Positions 1 through 11,961 of a stretch of DNA of 64,000 bases are shown piece after piece (within the stretch, counting starts at the first letter, position 1; each line of letters opens with the position of its first letter). The DNA is taken from positions 2,232,001 through 2,296,000 of the forward strand of contig CATNEN010000031.1 of the NCBI GenBank assembly GCA_950097015.1, read 5' to 3'. The DNA is from Macrostomum hystrix (taxonomy: Eukaryota > Platyhelminthes > Macrostomidae). The notes beneath the pieces are model-generated. The model made no database searches. It had not been told where the DNA came from and saw only the letters and a program-made list of their open reading frames with translations. The position numbers and the translations under genes are program-made.

Positions 1-2592
1 GCTGGCCTTTCGGCATGGCTCCGCAGCCAGCTGAGCCGGGACATGATGCGGCTGGCTCAGCTGACGGCCCAGCGGCTGAAGCGTCCAGGGATTGAACGAG
101 ACGTTGAACAGAGCAGCTGGTGCAGCCGAGCAGCCGTCGCCTACACCGCTGCTTGCCAGCGACGCCTGGGACGAACTGAACAGCTCGCTCAGCTCGTCAA
201 GCGAACCCAGAGACGATGACGCCGCCGTCTGTCTGGTCGTCAACGGCGTCGGACGAATGTCCAGTAGGTCGCAGTCAGGCTGCGTCACCTCCGGCTGAGT
301 CACCTCCGGCTGCGTCACCTCCGGCTGCGTCAGCTGCGGCTGCATCACATCCGGCTGCGTCACCTCCGGCTGCGTCACATCCGGCTGCGTCACCTCCGGC
401 TGCGTCACATCCGGCTGCGTCACATCCGGCTGCGTCAGCTGCGGCTCTGTCGCTTCCGGCTGATGAAAAGTCGACGAGTCACCACCGCCAACCCCAGCGA
501 AGTTTTCGCTGGACTGCTTCGATTCGCCCGCCGTTGCTTTCTAAGAATGACGCATGCGATTCGAGCTCTTATTATCGCTAGTTGCGCACTCAACTTCTAC
601 TTGTGATCAAAGAAATGAAATGGTAAGATCCATTTAATTGAGATGCATCTCACGCGTAACCAGCGAAAAACTCACTTCGGCTTCCTCGTCGCGGCTCTCC
701 TTGACCAAGCGAAACAACTCGCGCAGGTCCTGCATCAGCGGAGCTGCCTAGAATGACAAACAGGCGGAAACTGTCCTTGGTTACTGAGCAAAGCAATCGA
801 CTTCGTTCTTTCGTTCGACTATAGGATGGATTAGCAATCCATTCTCTTACTTCATCAATGGGATAGATTAGCAATCCATTCTACAACTTGATCCATGGGA
901 TGGATTAGCAATCCATTCTGCAACTTGATCCATGGGATAGATTAGCAATCCATTCTCTTACCTCATCAATAAGATAGATTAGCAATCCATTCTGCAACTT
1001 GATCCATGGGATAGATTAGCAATCCATTCTATTCCTTCATCCATTGGAAAGATTAGCAATCCATTCTGTTCCTTCATCCATGGGATAGATTAGCAATCCA
1101 TTCTATTCCTTCATCCATGGGATAGATTAGCAATCCATTCTGTTCCTTCATCTATGGGATAGATTAGCAATCCATTCTGTTCCTTCATCCATGGGATAGA
1201 TTAGCAATCCATTCTGTTCCTTCATCCATGGGAAAGATTAGCAATCCATTCTGTTCCTTCATCCATTGGATAGATTAGCAATCCATTCTGTTCCTTCATC
1301 CATTGGATAGATTAGCAATCCATTCTGTTCCTTCATCCATGGGAAAGATTAGCAATCCATTATATTCCTTCATCCATTGGAAAGATTAGCAATCCATTCT
1401 ATTACTTCATCCATGGGATAGATTAGCAATCCATTCTGTTCCTTCATCTATGGGATAGATTAGCAATCCATTCTGTTCCTTTATCCATGGGATAGATTAG
1501 CAATCCATTCTGTTCCTTCATCCATTGGAAAGATTAGCAATCCGTTCTGTTCCTTCATCCATGGGATAGATTAGCAATCCATTCTATTCCTTCATCCATG
1601 GGATAGATTAGCAATCCATTCTATTCCTTCATCCATGGGATAGATTAGCAATCCATTCTGCTCCTTCATCCATGGGATAGATTAGCAATCCGTTCTGTTC
1701 CTTCATCCATGGGATAGATTAGCAATCCCTTCTGTTCCTCATATTTTCAACTCAACACAATATCGTAATTGCACCCAAAGTTGACTGAAAACGATTAAAA
1801 CTATTGCACGGCGCAACTGAAGGCTCCCTACGGCTGTTCAGTCCATGGACTGGGGGAAAGCCACACCGAGGTCCCTGAGCTAGATTCCGCGGTGAGACCA
1901 CATTTATTTTGGAGCAGCCGCGGAGAGAAGGCTTTGGGGGCTCGTCGTGCAATTTACGCCCTTGAGGGCCAACCTTCATGGCACAGTGAAAGTGTACTCT
2001 GCCTGACGATGAGAAAGTCAGGGCAGATGTACACACCTGTGTGAGCATGTGCTCAGGAGTCAACGGAATGGGCAGAATGGCCTCCTCGCTGGCTGCGGGT
2101 CTAGTGTCACCAAATGATGTGCCATTGCCCACAGCCCTCCTGCATTTATTATTATTGTTATTATCCCCTCGTTAGATGATTTGATTCAAACCGATTTGAC
2201 GGTCCGGATGGCGTAAAACCGACTGACGGTGCGGCCCGGCGACTCAGGGTCCGGCTCCGTGCGCACCAGGCCGCAGCTGCGCTGATCTCGCGGCTCCTTG
2301 AACACGTAGGAGATCTCGCTGTGCCGGAAGGACAAATCAACCAGCTTTCGGTCGTTTGTCGTTGACGAAGGCGACGTCTCGCGAATCTGAACACCGTCAG
2401 ACAGCGATAGGCGAACCTCCAGACGCTCCTTCGGCTCCTTGCGGCCCTTCAGCCCGGCCAGGACCGTCTGCATGGCCTGCTGGCACAGCAGCTGGCTCTG
2501 ACTGTCCGCCAGCAGCGCTGTGCCCAGGAACTTGGCCGCGTGCGACACCCCGGCGCCATCGAATCGCGACGTCGTTTTCGGCGTCGGAGAAT
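1..2592 (-). CDS. DAB: Disabled-family PTB-domain endocytic adaptor, 3' part of gene
   Basis: Three exons can be joined: 2192-2592, 676-747 and 1-540 (continuing past the left edge). Exon 2192-2592 encodes a PTB domain: RFDGAGV at its start, AKFLG on the first strand, SLSDGVQIRE, then SEISYVFKEPRDQR and FYAIRTVKS. The 24-codon exon 676-747 supplies the C-terminal helix, DLRELFRLVKESRDEE. AIKT..AA.P...DLRDLFQ is the signature of vertebrate DAB1 and DAB2 at this place. Exon 1-540 is fully open (180 codons) and encodes a TQPEV/TQPDV repeat region, a DLLDIRP stretch resembling a clathrin box, and FNPW. Splice sites: acceptors at 2593-2594, 748-749 and 541-542; donors GTTTGA after 2192 and GTGAGT after 676; all joins are phase 0. 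DAB proteins bind NPxY tails and link cargo to clathrin in the cytoplasm. The short N-terminal exon was not found; exon 2192-2592 needs one carried base, so an exon lies to the right. Confidence 0.85.
297..452. repeat. 15-bp coding minisatellite in the DAB C-terminal exon
   Basis: About ten imperfect copies of a 15-bp unit (TCACCTCCGGCTGCG on the plus strand). On the minus strand, in the DAB frame, each unit encodes the pentapeptide TQPEV or TQPDV, so the array lengthens the protein without shifting the frame. It lies between the PTB domain and the distal tail. Confidence 0.8.
815..1740. repeat. 37-bp minisatellite in DAB intron
   Basis: About 25 tandem copies of a 37-bp unit whose core is GGATAGATTAGCAATCCAT, followed by a TCTGTTCCTTCATCC spacer. 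It fills much of the intron between DAB exons 2192-2592 and 676-747. The same core recurs in the array upstream of GPCR B (13345-13905). Confidence 0.9.
1803..1856 (-). mobile_element. SINE family 2 fragment
   Basis: This matches, reversed, the segment of the copy at 56785-56850 containing CAGTCCATGGACTGAACAG and GCCGCGCAAT. It abuts the SINE family 1 copy that starts at about 1857, so the DAB intron holds a composite of two SINE insertions. Confidence 0.6.
1857..2165 (+). mobile_element. SINE family 1 copy, 5' truncated
   Basis: The body carries the family hallmarks: GCAGCCGCGGAG, TGCAATTTACGCCCTTGAGG, CTGCCTGACGATGAGAAAGT, CAGGGCAGATGTACACACCT, and an ATT-rich 3' tail. Only the box-B end of the tRNA-like head remains (GAGCTAGATTCC). 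It lies in a DAB intron, opposite to the gene. Confidence 0.8.
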
Positions 2593-2664
2593 CTGCGTGA
2601 AGTTTTTGAGACACATGACACAACAGCGGGCGACGACAGCGGGCCGCATTGACTGTAGAAGTAT

Positions 2665-3390
2665 GAGATAGTGGAGAGATGAGAAAGAAAAGATGAGACA
2701 GAGGAGAGATAAGACACGGGAGAGATGAGACACTGGAGAGATGAGACACTGGAGAGATGAGACACTGGAGAGATGAGACACTGGAGAGATGAGACACGGG
2801 AGAGATGAGACACTGGAGAGATGAGACACTGGAGAGATGAGACACGGGAGAGATGAGACACGGGAGAGATGAGACACGGGAGAGATGAGACACTGGAGAG
2901 ATGAGACACTGGAGAGATGAGACACTTGAGAGATGAGACACTGGAGAGATGAGACACGGGAGAGATGAGACACGGGAGAGATGAGACACGGGAGAGATGA
3001 GACACTGGAGAGATGAGACACTGGAGAGATGAGACACTTGAGAGATGAGACACTGGAGAGATGAGACACTGGAGAGATGAGACACGGGAGAGATGAGACA
3101 CTGGAGAGATGAGACACTGGAGAGATGAGACACGGGAGAGATGAGACACTGGAGAGATGAGACACTGGAGAGATGAGACACTGGAGAGATGAGACACTGG
3201 AGAGATGAGACACTGGAGAGATGAGACACTGGAGAGATGAGACACGGGAGAGATGAGACACGGGAGAGATGAGACACAGGAGTGATGAGACACAGGAGAG
3301 ATGAGACCAAGGAGAGATGAGACCGAGGAGAGATGAGACACGGGAGAGATGAGACCGAGGAGAGATGAGACCGAGGAGAGATGAGACAGG
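2665..3390. repeat. 16-bp minisatellite upstream of the DAB PTB exon
   Basis: About 45 copies of a 16-bp unit (GAGATGAGACACTGGA and variants with CGGG or TTGA). Because 16 is not a multiple of three, all three minus frames read as the same serine/leucine-rich peptide; these are not genes. It most likely lies in the DAB intron 5' of the PTB exon. Confidence 0.9.
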
Positions 3391-4435
3391 ATACTGTTGG
3401 TGTCGGAAGGGACCACTTGGGTTAGAGCATCGGTCCGAGGGGTCGCGATGCGGTAGTTGGGGCTAGAAATTGGGGTTGGTGGAGCGGCCACACCAGTCCA
3501 TGGACTGAACAGCTGTACGCTGTACGCATTCTCTACTCGTATTTCTTGGACTGAGATGGAAACATGCCAGTTAGAAGTACGAATCTCATTGAGCTACCTG
3601 AATAAATCACTTACAAATAATGAGAGCACTCACCAGCTTTCCCGTCAGCGTCTGTCATTATTGAGTAGTTTTGCCGTGAAATTTTGCAGAACCTTATGCT
3701 AGATAAATGACACTGATATTTTATTTATATATACAAAATAATTATTGACCCGATTGCAATAGGGGGGGTCACATGACAGCTTGGGACATGCAAACTTTCA
3801 CCTGTACCCTGTGCTCAATTTTTTTAGCTCCGGGCCACTTAGCAAGCCAGAACACTTAACCGCAGCGGTAGGTGATAAACATTGAGCTTGCTGCTTGATA
3901 AAGCAGATTTTCCGCCGGCAGGTGACAAGCATTTTTTTGTTCACAAAATATTTCGAATATTTTTTGTCACGAGTTCCAAGTAAGTGCCCGACCTTCGTGA
4001 CCTGAAGAGTCGGGAATGACATTTCTGTTGTAGCAGATAAACGCTGTGCTGAGCGACGAAAAGATATGAAATTTCATAACAACCTCAAAAAAATCTCAGG
4101 TAAGCATTTCTTACTTTGTGGCAACGCATGCAAACTCACAAAATCGGATATCAATTTTTGTTTTCTGGCATTTCTTTTTCAATATTTTTTTCGGTGACTT
4201 GAAAAGTCTAACAAAACGGAAAAATGTTTTGTTACACGAATAATTATAAAGTAATAGTTCAGTTTCATTGCCACGAGTTCTACTGAAAAATACAATGCTA
4301 GAACAACATGATTTGGCGGAGCATACAGCATCCGCAGTCAAAGTTTCAACACCTTTTAGCCACATCCGCTTCCCAATGCACCCACGGTTTCTGGTAAAAG
4401 CGTTTCTTCTCCCTGTATGCTTCTGTGATGGCCTT
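3391..4435. other. Intergenic or DAB 5' intron
   Basis: Contains a short plus-strand SINE 2 fragment at 3489-3530 (CAGTCCATGGACTGAACAG) and then AT-rich sequence. The missing DAB N-terminal exon could be here, but no convincing one was found. Confidence 0.5.
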
Positions 4436-4950
4436 TTATCCTCCATCTTCTTCCCCTCCATCTCCTTCTCCTCCATCTCCTTCCCCTCCATCTCCTTCCC
4501 CTCCATCTCCTTCCCCTCCATCTCCTTCCCCTCCATCTCCTTCTTCTCCATCTCCTTCCCCTCCGTCTCCTTCCCCTCCATCTCCTTCCCCTCCATCTCA
4601 TTCTTCTCCATCTCCTTCCCCTCCATCTCCTTCCCCTCCATCTCCTTCCCCTCCATCTCCTTCCCCTCCGTCTCCTTCCCCTCCGTCTCCTTCCCCTCCA
4701 TCTCCTTCCCCTCCATCTCCTTCCCCACCGTCTCCTTCCCCTCCGTCTCCTTCCCCACCGTCTCCTTCCCTTCCATCTCCTTCCCCTCCATCTCCTTCCC
4801 TTCCATCTCCTTCCCCTCCGTCTCCTTCCCCACCGTCTCCTTCCCCTCCATCTCCTTCCCCTCTATCTCCTTCCCTTCCATCTCCTTCCCCTCCGTCTCC
4901 TTCCCCACCGTCTCCATCTCATTCATCTCCTTCCCCTCCGTCTGCTCCCA
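4436..4950. repeat. 15-bp pyrimidine-rich minisatellite
   Basis: About 33 copies of CTCCTTCCCCTCCAT with variants. It lies just 3' of the GPCR A stop codon on the minus strand, where it would be a purine-rich transcript segment. The long Pro/Ser and Lys/Glu frames across it are produced by the 15-bp period. Confidence 0.9.
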
Positions 4951-4974
4951 TCCTTCCCGGACAGTCGCTGGAAG

Positions 4975-7900
4975 TCAGGTGGGTGCCAGGTACGCGTCGG
5001 CGGTGTTGCTGGCAGCGGCTGTCCGGCACCTGGCGAAGATGCCCTTGAACTCAGGCAGCCGGATGAAGTAGAGCAGCCAGTTGGTGCCACACTGCCAGAA
5101 GAATGGCCAGTTGAGCACCTGGGCCAGGCTGAACAGCAGGTCGGTCACAGCGCCGGTGTAATCATCCTGCTGCCAGGTGAGCTGCACCAGGGTGATGCTG
5201 AAGAAGCAGAGAGCCCTGGGCAGCGAGCAGGCCAGGTAATAGCAGCCGGCCAGCACCAGGGTGACGGCGCTGCGGGCCTCCTGGCTAGACGGTGCTAGGC
5301 CGCGGCGGCGCCGAATCCTGAATATCTTGACGGCCAGCAGGCAGTTGCACAGTAGGATGAGCAGGCCAGCCAGTACTCCGTTGACTACAAAGTTGGTGTA
5401 GGCCTGCAGCACACTGCGGAGCAGCGGGCTGGACAGGGTGACGTAATAGCAAGCCGGCTTGCCGCCGTAAGTGAAGGTCTCGAATAGGAATGCCGCGTGC
5501 ATGGAAGCTCCGAGCATGACGGCCAGGGTGGCAACTAGAACTGTGAGGTAGACTCGGCGGGTCATTCGGACTCGGTGATAGAATGGCGTCATCAGTGCCA
5601 GGACTCGGTCCATAGCCAGCAGACAGAGCAGATTAGTCGAGCTCAGTGTGCCGAAGGTCCAGGCCAGGCCGAACAGTTTGCAGAGCAGCTGATCGCTCTT
5701 ATGGAGCCCCGCAAACCCTGGCAGCACCTGGCTGCCCAGACCGTACGTTAAGAACTGCTCGCAAATGACGCTGCAACACGTGGGAGAGGTAGAAGCCGAT
5801 TAATGGCTTAGAAAATTTTGCAAAGGTGTGTGAAGGTGTGTGAATGTGTGTGTAGGTGTGCGGAGGTATGTTAATGAGTGTGAAGGTGTGTTAGTGTGTT
5901 TGAAGGTTTGTGAAGGTGTGTGGAGGTGTCTTCATCATCAGAGACTGCGCTACCTTCATCAGAGACTGCGCAGCTAAGCGTGCTTTTTGACAATGTCCCC
6001 CTTTCCTGACCACTTGTGGCCGGTGGCCATTGTATTGTATTGTGGAGGTGTCTGAAGGTGTGCGGAGGTGTCTGATAGTGTGTGAAGGTGTGTGAATGTG
6101 TGTGAAGGTGTGTGAAGGTGTGTGAATGTGTTTAAGGGTGTGTGAATGTGTGTGAGGGTGTTTGAGGGTGTGCGGAGGTGTGTGAAGGTGTGTGAAGGTC
6201 TGTGAAGGTGTGTGAAGGTGTGTGAAGGTGTGTGAATGTGTGCGGAGGTGTGTGAAGGTGTGTGAAGGTGTGTGAAGGTGTGTGAAGGTGTGTGAAGGTG
6301 TGTGGAGGTCTGTGAAGGTGTTTGAAGGTGTGTGAAGGTGTGTGAAGGTGTGTGAAGGTGTGTGAAGGTGTGTGAAGGTGTGTGGAGGTCTGTGAATGTG
6401 TGTGAAGGTGTGTGAAGGTGTGTGAAGGTGTGTGAAGGTGTGTGAAGGTGTGTGAAGGTGTGTGAATGTGTGTGAATGTGTGTGAAGGTGTGTGAAGGTG
6501 TGTGAAGGTGTGTGAAGGTGTGTGAAGGTGTGTGAATGTGTGTGAATGTGTGTGAAGGTGTGTGAAGGTGTGTGAAGGTGTGTGGAGGTCTGTGAATGTG
6601 TGTGAAGGTGTGTGAAGGTGTGTGAAGGTGTGTGAAGGTGTGTGGAGGTCTGTGAATGTGTGTAAAGGTGTGTGAAGGTGTGTGAAGGTGTGTGAAGGTG
6701 TGTGAAGGTGTGGGAAGGTGTGTGGAGGTCTGTGAATGTGTGTGAAGGTGTGTGAAGGTGTGTGAATGTGTGTGAAGGTGTGTGAAGGTGTGTGAAGGTG
6801 TGTGAAGGTGTGTGGAGGTCTGTGAATGTGTGTGAAGGTGTGTGAAGGTGTGTGAATGTGTGTGAAGGTGTGTGAAGGTGTGTGAAGGTGTGTGGAGGTG
6901 TGTGAAGGTGTGTTGAGGTCTGTGAAGGTGTGTGAAGGTGTGTGAAGGTGTGTGAATGTGTGTGAAGGTGTGTGAAGGTGTGTGAAGGTGTGTGAAGGTG
7001 TGTGAAGGTGTGTGGAGGTCTGTGAATGTGTGTGAAGGTGTGTGAAGGTGTGTGAAGGTGTGTGAAGGTGTGTGGAGGTCTGTGAATGTGTGTAAAGGTG
7101 TGTGAAGGTGTGTGAATGTGTGTGAAGGTGTGTGAAGGTGTGTGAAGGTGTGTGAAGGTGTGTGAAGGTGTGTGAAGGTGTGTGAATGTGTGTGAATGTG
7201 TGTGAAGGTGTGTGAAGGTGTGTGAAGGTGTGTGAAGGTGTGTGAAGGTGTGTGAATGTGTGTGAATGTGTGTGAAGGTGTGTGAAGGTGTGTGAAGGTG
7301 TGTGGAGGTCTGTGAATGTGTGTGAAGGTGTGTGAAGGTGTGTGAAGGTGTGTGAAGGTGTGTGGAGGTCTGTGAATGTGTGTAAAGGTGTGTGAAGGTG
7401 TGTGAAGGTGTGTGAAGGTGTGTGAAGGTGTGGGAAGGTGTGTGGAGGTCTGTGAATGTGTGTGAAGGTGTGTGAAGGTGTGTGAATGTGTGTGAAGGTG
7501 TGTGAAGGTGTGTGAAGGTGTGTGAAGGTGTGTGGAGGTCTGTGAATGTGTGTGAAGGTGTGTGAAGGTGTGTGAATGTGTGTGAAGGTGTGTGAAGGTG
7601 TGTGAAGGTGTGTGGAGGTGTGTGAAGGTGTGTTGAGGTCTGTGAAGGTGTGTGAAGGTGTGTGAAGGTGTGTGAATGTGTGTGAAGGTGTGTGAAGGTG
7701 TGTGAAGGTGTGTGAAGGTGTGTGAAGGTGTGTGGAGGTCTGTGAATGTGTGTGAAGGTGTGTGAAGGTGTGTGAAGGTGTGTGAAGGTGTGTGGAGGTC
7801 TGTGAATGTGTGTAAAGGTGTGTGAAGGTGTGTGAAGGTGTGTGAAGGTGTGTGAAGGTGTGGGAAGGTGTGTGGAGGTCTGTGAATGTGTGTGAAGGTG

Positions 7901-9329
7901 TGTGAAGGTGTGTGAATGTGTGTGAAGGTGTGTGAAGGTGTGTGAAGGTGTGTGAAGGTGTGTGGAGGTCTGTGAATGTGTGTGAAGGTGTGTGAATGTG
8001 TGTGAATGTGTGTGAAGGTGTGTGAAGGTGTGTGAAGGTGTGTGGAGGTGTGTGAAGGTGTGTTGAGGTCTGTGAAGGTGTGTGAAGGTGTGTGAAGGTG
8101 TGTGAATGTGTGTGAAGGTGTGTGAATGTGTGTGAAGGTGTGTGAAGGTGTGTGAAGGTGTGTGAAGGTGTGTGGAGGTCTGTGAATGTGTGTGAAGGTG
8201 TGTGAAGGTGTGTGAATGTGTGTGAAGGTGTGTGAAGGTGTGTGGAGGTCTGTGAAGGTGTGTGAAGGTGTGTGAAGGTGTGTGAAGGTGTGCGGAGGTG
8301 TGTGAAGGTGTGTGAAGGTGTGTGAAGGTGTGTGAAGGTGTGTGAAGGTGTGTGAAGGTGTGTGGAGGTGTGTGAAGGTGTGTGGAGGTCTGTGAAGGTG
8401 TGTGAAGGTGTGTGAAGGTGTGTGAATGTGTGTGAAGGTGTGTGAAGGTGTGTGAAGGTGTGTGAAGGTGTGTGGAGGTCTGTGAATGTGTGTGAAGGTG
8501 TGTAAAGGTGTATGAAGGTCTGTGAAGGTGTGTGAATGTGTGTGAATGTGTGTGAAGGTGTGTGAAGGTGTGTGAATGTGTGCGGAGGTGTGTGAAGGTC
8601 TGTGAAGGTGTGTGAAGGTGTGTGAAGGTGTGTGAATGTGTGCGGAGGTGTGTGAAGGTGTGTGAAGGTGTGTGAAGGTGTGTGGAGGTGTGTGAAGGTG
8701 TGTGGAGGTCTGTGAAGGTGTGTGAAGGTGTGTGAAGGTGTGTGAATGTGTGTGAAGGTGTGTGAAGGTGTGTGAAGGTGTGTGAAGGTGTGTGAAGGTG
8801 TGTGAAGGTGTGTGAAGGTGTGGGAAGGTGTGTGGAGGTCTGTGAATGTGTGTGAAGGTGTGTGAAGGTGTGTGAATGTGTGTGAAGGTGTGTGAAGGTG
8901 TGTGAAGGTGTGTGAAGGTGTGTGGAGGTCTGTGAATGTGTGTGAAGGTGTGTGAAGGTGTGTGAATGTGTGTGAAGGTGTGTGAAGGTGTGTGAAGGTG
9001 TGTGGAGGTGTGTGAAGGTGTGTTGAGGTCTGTGAAGGTGTGTGAAGGTGTGTGAAGGTGTGTGAAGGTGTGTGAAGGTGTGTGAAGGTGTGTGGAGGTC
9101 TGTGAAGGTGTGTGAAGGTGTGTTAAGCTCACCGGATCAGCACCACAAAGGTGTCACAGGCGGTGATGGCGAAGAGTACATAATCTTTGCCCTTAATTTG
9201 GCGCCAGTTGCGCAGCAGCACAATGGACACCAGCGCGCAGCCGCTGAGGCAGAAGGCCACTACAACGGGGCTGAAGTAGAGGCTCATCGCTTGATTCACT
9301 CTGTCTAGCATTCTCGCCGCCTCGTGCAT
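4975..9329 (-). CDS. Rhodopsin-class GPCR A (orphan, peptide-receptor-like)
   Basis: Exon 1 is 9133-9329 and exon 2 is 4975-5770; donor GTGAGC, acceptor TTGCAG, phase 2 (CG plus C makes Arg). The product is about 330 residues. Exon 1 has TM1, the first cytoplasmic loop with [11 protein letters not shown], and TM2. Exon 2 has the first outer loop with its conserved Cys ([10 protein letters not shown]), TM3 ending MDRV in place of DRY, TM4, a second-loop Cys (GKPACYYV), TM5, a basic third loop (RIRRRRG), TM6, and TM7 ending [17 protein letters not shown], a variant of NPxxY and helix 8. The start chosen is the ATG at 9327-9329; an AG acceptor lies 15 bases upstream (ATCAG before 9344), so an upstream exon or trans-splice site is possible. 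Ligand unknown. The 3.36 kb intron is almost entirely a 10-bp minisatellite. Confidence 0.85.
5821..9126. repeat. 10-bp minisatellite filling the GPCR A intron
   Basis: Over 300 copies of TGTGAAGGTG with AATGTG, GGAGGTC and CGGAGG variants; a non-repeat stretch interrupts at 5930-6040. Variants form higher-order blocks: TGTTGAGGTC recurs at 6911, 7631, 8061 and 9021, and 6541-6910 is repeated at 7261-7630. On the minus (gene) strand the array begins about six bases after the splice donor. Confidence 0.95.
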
Positions 9330-9389
9330 CGCCTTCCAGGGACCGCCTGATGTGTGAATTAGGTCTGGGATCAATTATCACTTCTCTAC

Positions 9390-9600
9390 CTGTCACTCAC
9401 AGCCTCTACCTGTCACTCCTTGCCTCTACCTGTCACTCCTTGCCTCTACCTGTCACTCCCAGCCTCTACATGTCACTCCTTGCCTCTACCTGTCACCTAC
9501 AGCCTCTACCTGTCACTCCCAGCCTCTACCTATCACTCCTTGCCTCTACCTGTCACTCCCAGCCTCTACCTGTCACTCCCAGCCTCTACCTGTCACTCAC
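9390..9600. repeat. 20-bp minisatellite upstream of GPCR A
   Basis: About ten copies of CTCTACCTGTCACTCCTTGC or the CCCAGC form, immediately upstream of the first recognised GPCR A exon. Confidence 0.85.
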
Positions 9601-10260
9601 CTGTCTGCGTCTCGTTAGTCATGTTAGCCAGCAGAAAGGATGAAATTCCAGAAGAGCTCGGAAACTGAGGCGAGTGATTGACAGCTCAAGCCTTCTCAGA
9701 TTCGGATGGTTTTTAAGCGCTAGGTGAATGAATGAAAGCAGGCTAAATAATTACCCCTAGCAATGTATTTATTGGCTGCTTAGGAGACTTAAGGCGCCTC
9801 GGAGCAGTCATTTCACAGATCAAAACTGCTGCGGGGGGGCTAGATGCGGGCGCTCCTTATTGGGAGCGCGGACCGCTTTGGGCCTATTATGTGTAAACAA
9901 AGAGCTGAGATTGAGGAACAGGCAGCAATTCTTTAGCCCCGGTCACAGTGACAAGATTGATGCAGGTAGTGGCGCATTTATTAATTCATTTTTGTTTTAA
10001 TTTTCTTTTCTCTGTTTTTAATTGCTCCCGGTAAGGGGATTAGACAGCTACGCAAGGCTTGGACTGAATGAGGGACTAAAACATAGATAAGTAGAGGCAG
10101 GAAATTGGAAAACACATGCCCAGTTGATACCACGACAGTAAACTGTTTCTTTTTTAATAACTTTCACAGATTGTAAACTTCCGCTATTCTTAGCAAGCAC
10201 TTTATAAATCAATTATATTGGAAAATAAAATTACAAACATAATTTTTTCAAGAAATTCGG
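9601..10260. other. Intergenic, no gene seen
   Basis: AT-rich sequence between the two GPCR genes. No exon, RNA gene or element was recognised. Confidence 0.5.
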
Positions 10261-10950
10261 TGGATGAGAAGGGAGTCAGGTAGATGAGAAGGCAGTCAGG
10301 TAGATGAGAAGAGAGTAAGAAACAGAGAGAGGGAGGCAGGGATACACGGAGGCAGGGAGGCAGAGGCAGGGAGGCAGAGGCAGGGAGGCAGAGGCAGGGA
10401 GGCAGAGGCAGGGAGGCAGAGGCAGGGAGGCAGAGGCAGGGAGGCAGAGGCAGGGAGGCAGAGGCAGGGAGGCAGAGGCAGGGAGGCAGAGGCAGGGAGG
10501 CAGAGGCAGGGAGGCAGAGGCAGGGAGGCAGAGGCAGGGAGGCAGAGGCAGGGAGGCAGAGGCAGGGAGGCAGAGGCAGGGAGGCAGAGGCAGGGAGGCA
10601 GAGGCAGGGAGGCAGAGGCAGGGAGGCAGAGGCAGGGAGGCAGAGGCAGGGAGGCAGAGGCAGGGAGGCAGAGGCAGGGAGGCAGAGGCAGGGAGGCAGA
10701 GGCAGGGAGGCAGAGGCAGGGAGGCAGAGGCAGGGAGGCAGAGGCAGGGAGGCAGAGGCAGGGAGGCAGAGGCAGGGAGGCAGAGGCAGGGAGGCAGAGG
10801 CAGGGAGGCAGAGGCAGGGAGGCAGAGGCAGGGAGGCAGTCAGGTAGATGAGAAGAGAGTAAGAAACAGAGAGAGGGAGGCAGGGAGAGGCAGGGAGGCA
10901 GAGAGGCAGGGAGGCAGAGGCAGGGAGGCAGAGGCAGGGAGGCAGAGGTT
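10261..10950. repeat. 14-bp purine-rich minisatellite
   Basis: About 36 near-identical copies of GGCAGGGAGGCAGA at 10345-10840. A flank containing GATGAGAAGAGAGTAAGAAA occurs at both ends (about 10297 and 10847), so the whole block has been partly duplicated. It lies 3' of GPCR B. Confidence 0.9.
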
Positions 10951-11167
10951 TTGTTTTTTTAGCTAGTACAAATCAGTATTCACAGTTTCAGCCGTTCCGT
11001 TTTGTTAACGCCGTGATATTAAAAAAATAACAAAAAAACTCGCCGGCAGACACTACTTACAGTAGCATTTCGCAAGAGTTATAAATGGAAAACACTTCGC
11101 CGGCCATATTAGTATTAGACGCCAAGGGTAATAAAACTGTGCTGCTAGTAGCAAGGTAGCCTTCAAA

Positions 11168-11929
11168 TCAGGGTCTGCAGCAGGGCAGCAGGCACAGGGG
11201 GTTGCTAACAAAATTCTTAAGCGCCACCCGGAACTGCCTGTTGGCATAGGCGTAGATCAGGCCGTTGGTTGAAAAGTGCAAAAAGTACAAGGCCTGGGTG
11301 GCCATGCGCGCTATGTTGTACTTGTAGACTGAGGAGGCCTGGACTGGAGCGTCTATTAGCCAGTAGGTGAGCGCCGCGTAATGAGGCAGGTTGAGTGCCA
11401 GGTAGGCCAGGGAGAAGATCAGCAGCATCCGTGTGATCTGGTACTGGTGGCGCAGCAGCTCCTTCTCGTTCAGCTGCTGGGCGACGGTTGATAATGGCCG
11501 CATAGCGGAATGACTGCCATCACTCTGCTGCCGAAGCTGCTAGAAGGAGCATTTTTTTATAATGAGGTATAACAGAGACTGGGGAATGAATATGGTACAG
11601 TAAGTTAGTTTTTGCGACTCACATCGGACTCAACTTCGCGTCCGCTTACTGCCCAACTTGCGCCCGGCGACCTGTGCGACCTTCTCGACGTCGATTCAAA
11701 TTCGTCATCGACTTCCTCACCGTCATCCTCTCCATCGTACATTGCCGAACTGCCTGCGGCCTCGCCGCCGGCGTCGTGCAGATGACAGCGGCACTGGTGT
11801 GACGGCGACGATGAGGCGCGGAGCTGCGGCCGCGGCCGGAAGACGAAGCAGGCCCTGTAGGAGCCAGTGGAAATCGCACGACGATCGCTGGCACCCTCCA
11901 AGTTGCTGTGGGAATCTTGTCGCACCTGT

Positions 11930-11961
<32 letters not shown>

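Noticed and set aside
216-581. Plus-strand Ala/Pro/Ser-rich frame and the short plus frame at 92-298
   Set aside because: The minus strand is open through the whole exon in the DAB frame with proper splice sites; the plus frames are shadows.
813-1740. CRISPR-like look of 36-37-bp repeats here and at 13345-13905
   Set aside because: Units are contiguous with no unique spacers, and the genome is eukaryotic.
5974-9132. A 1,052-codon open frame of Thr/His/Leu/Pro repeats on the minus strand
   Set aside because: It is the 10-bp minisatellite in the GPCR A intron; a 10-bp period free of stop codons opens long frames, and it overlaps the splice donor of a real gene.
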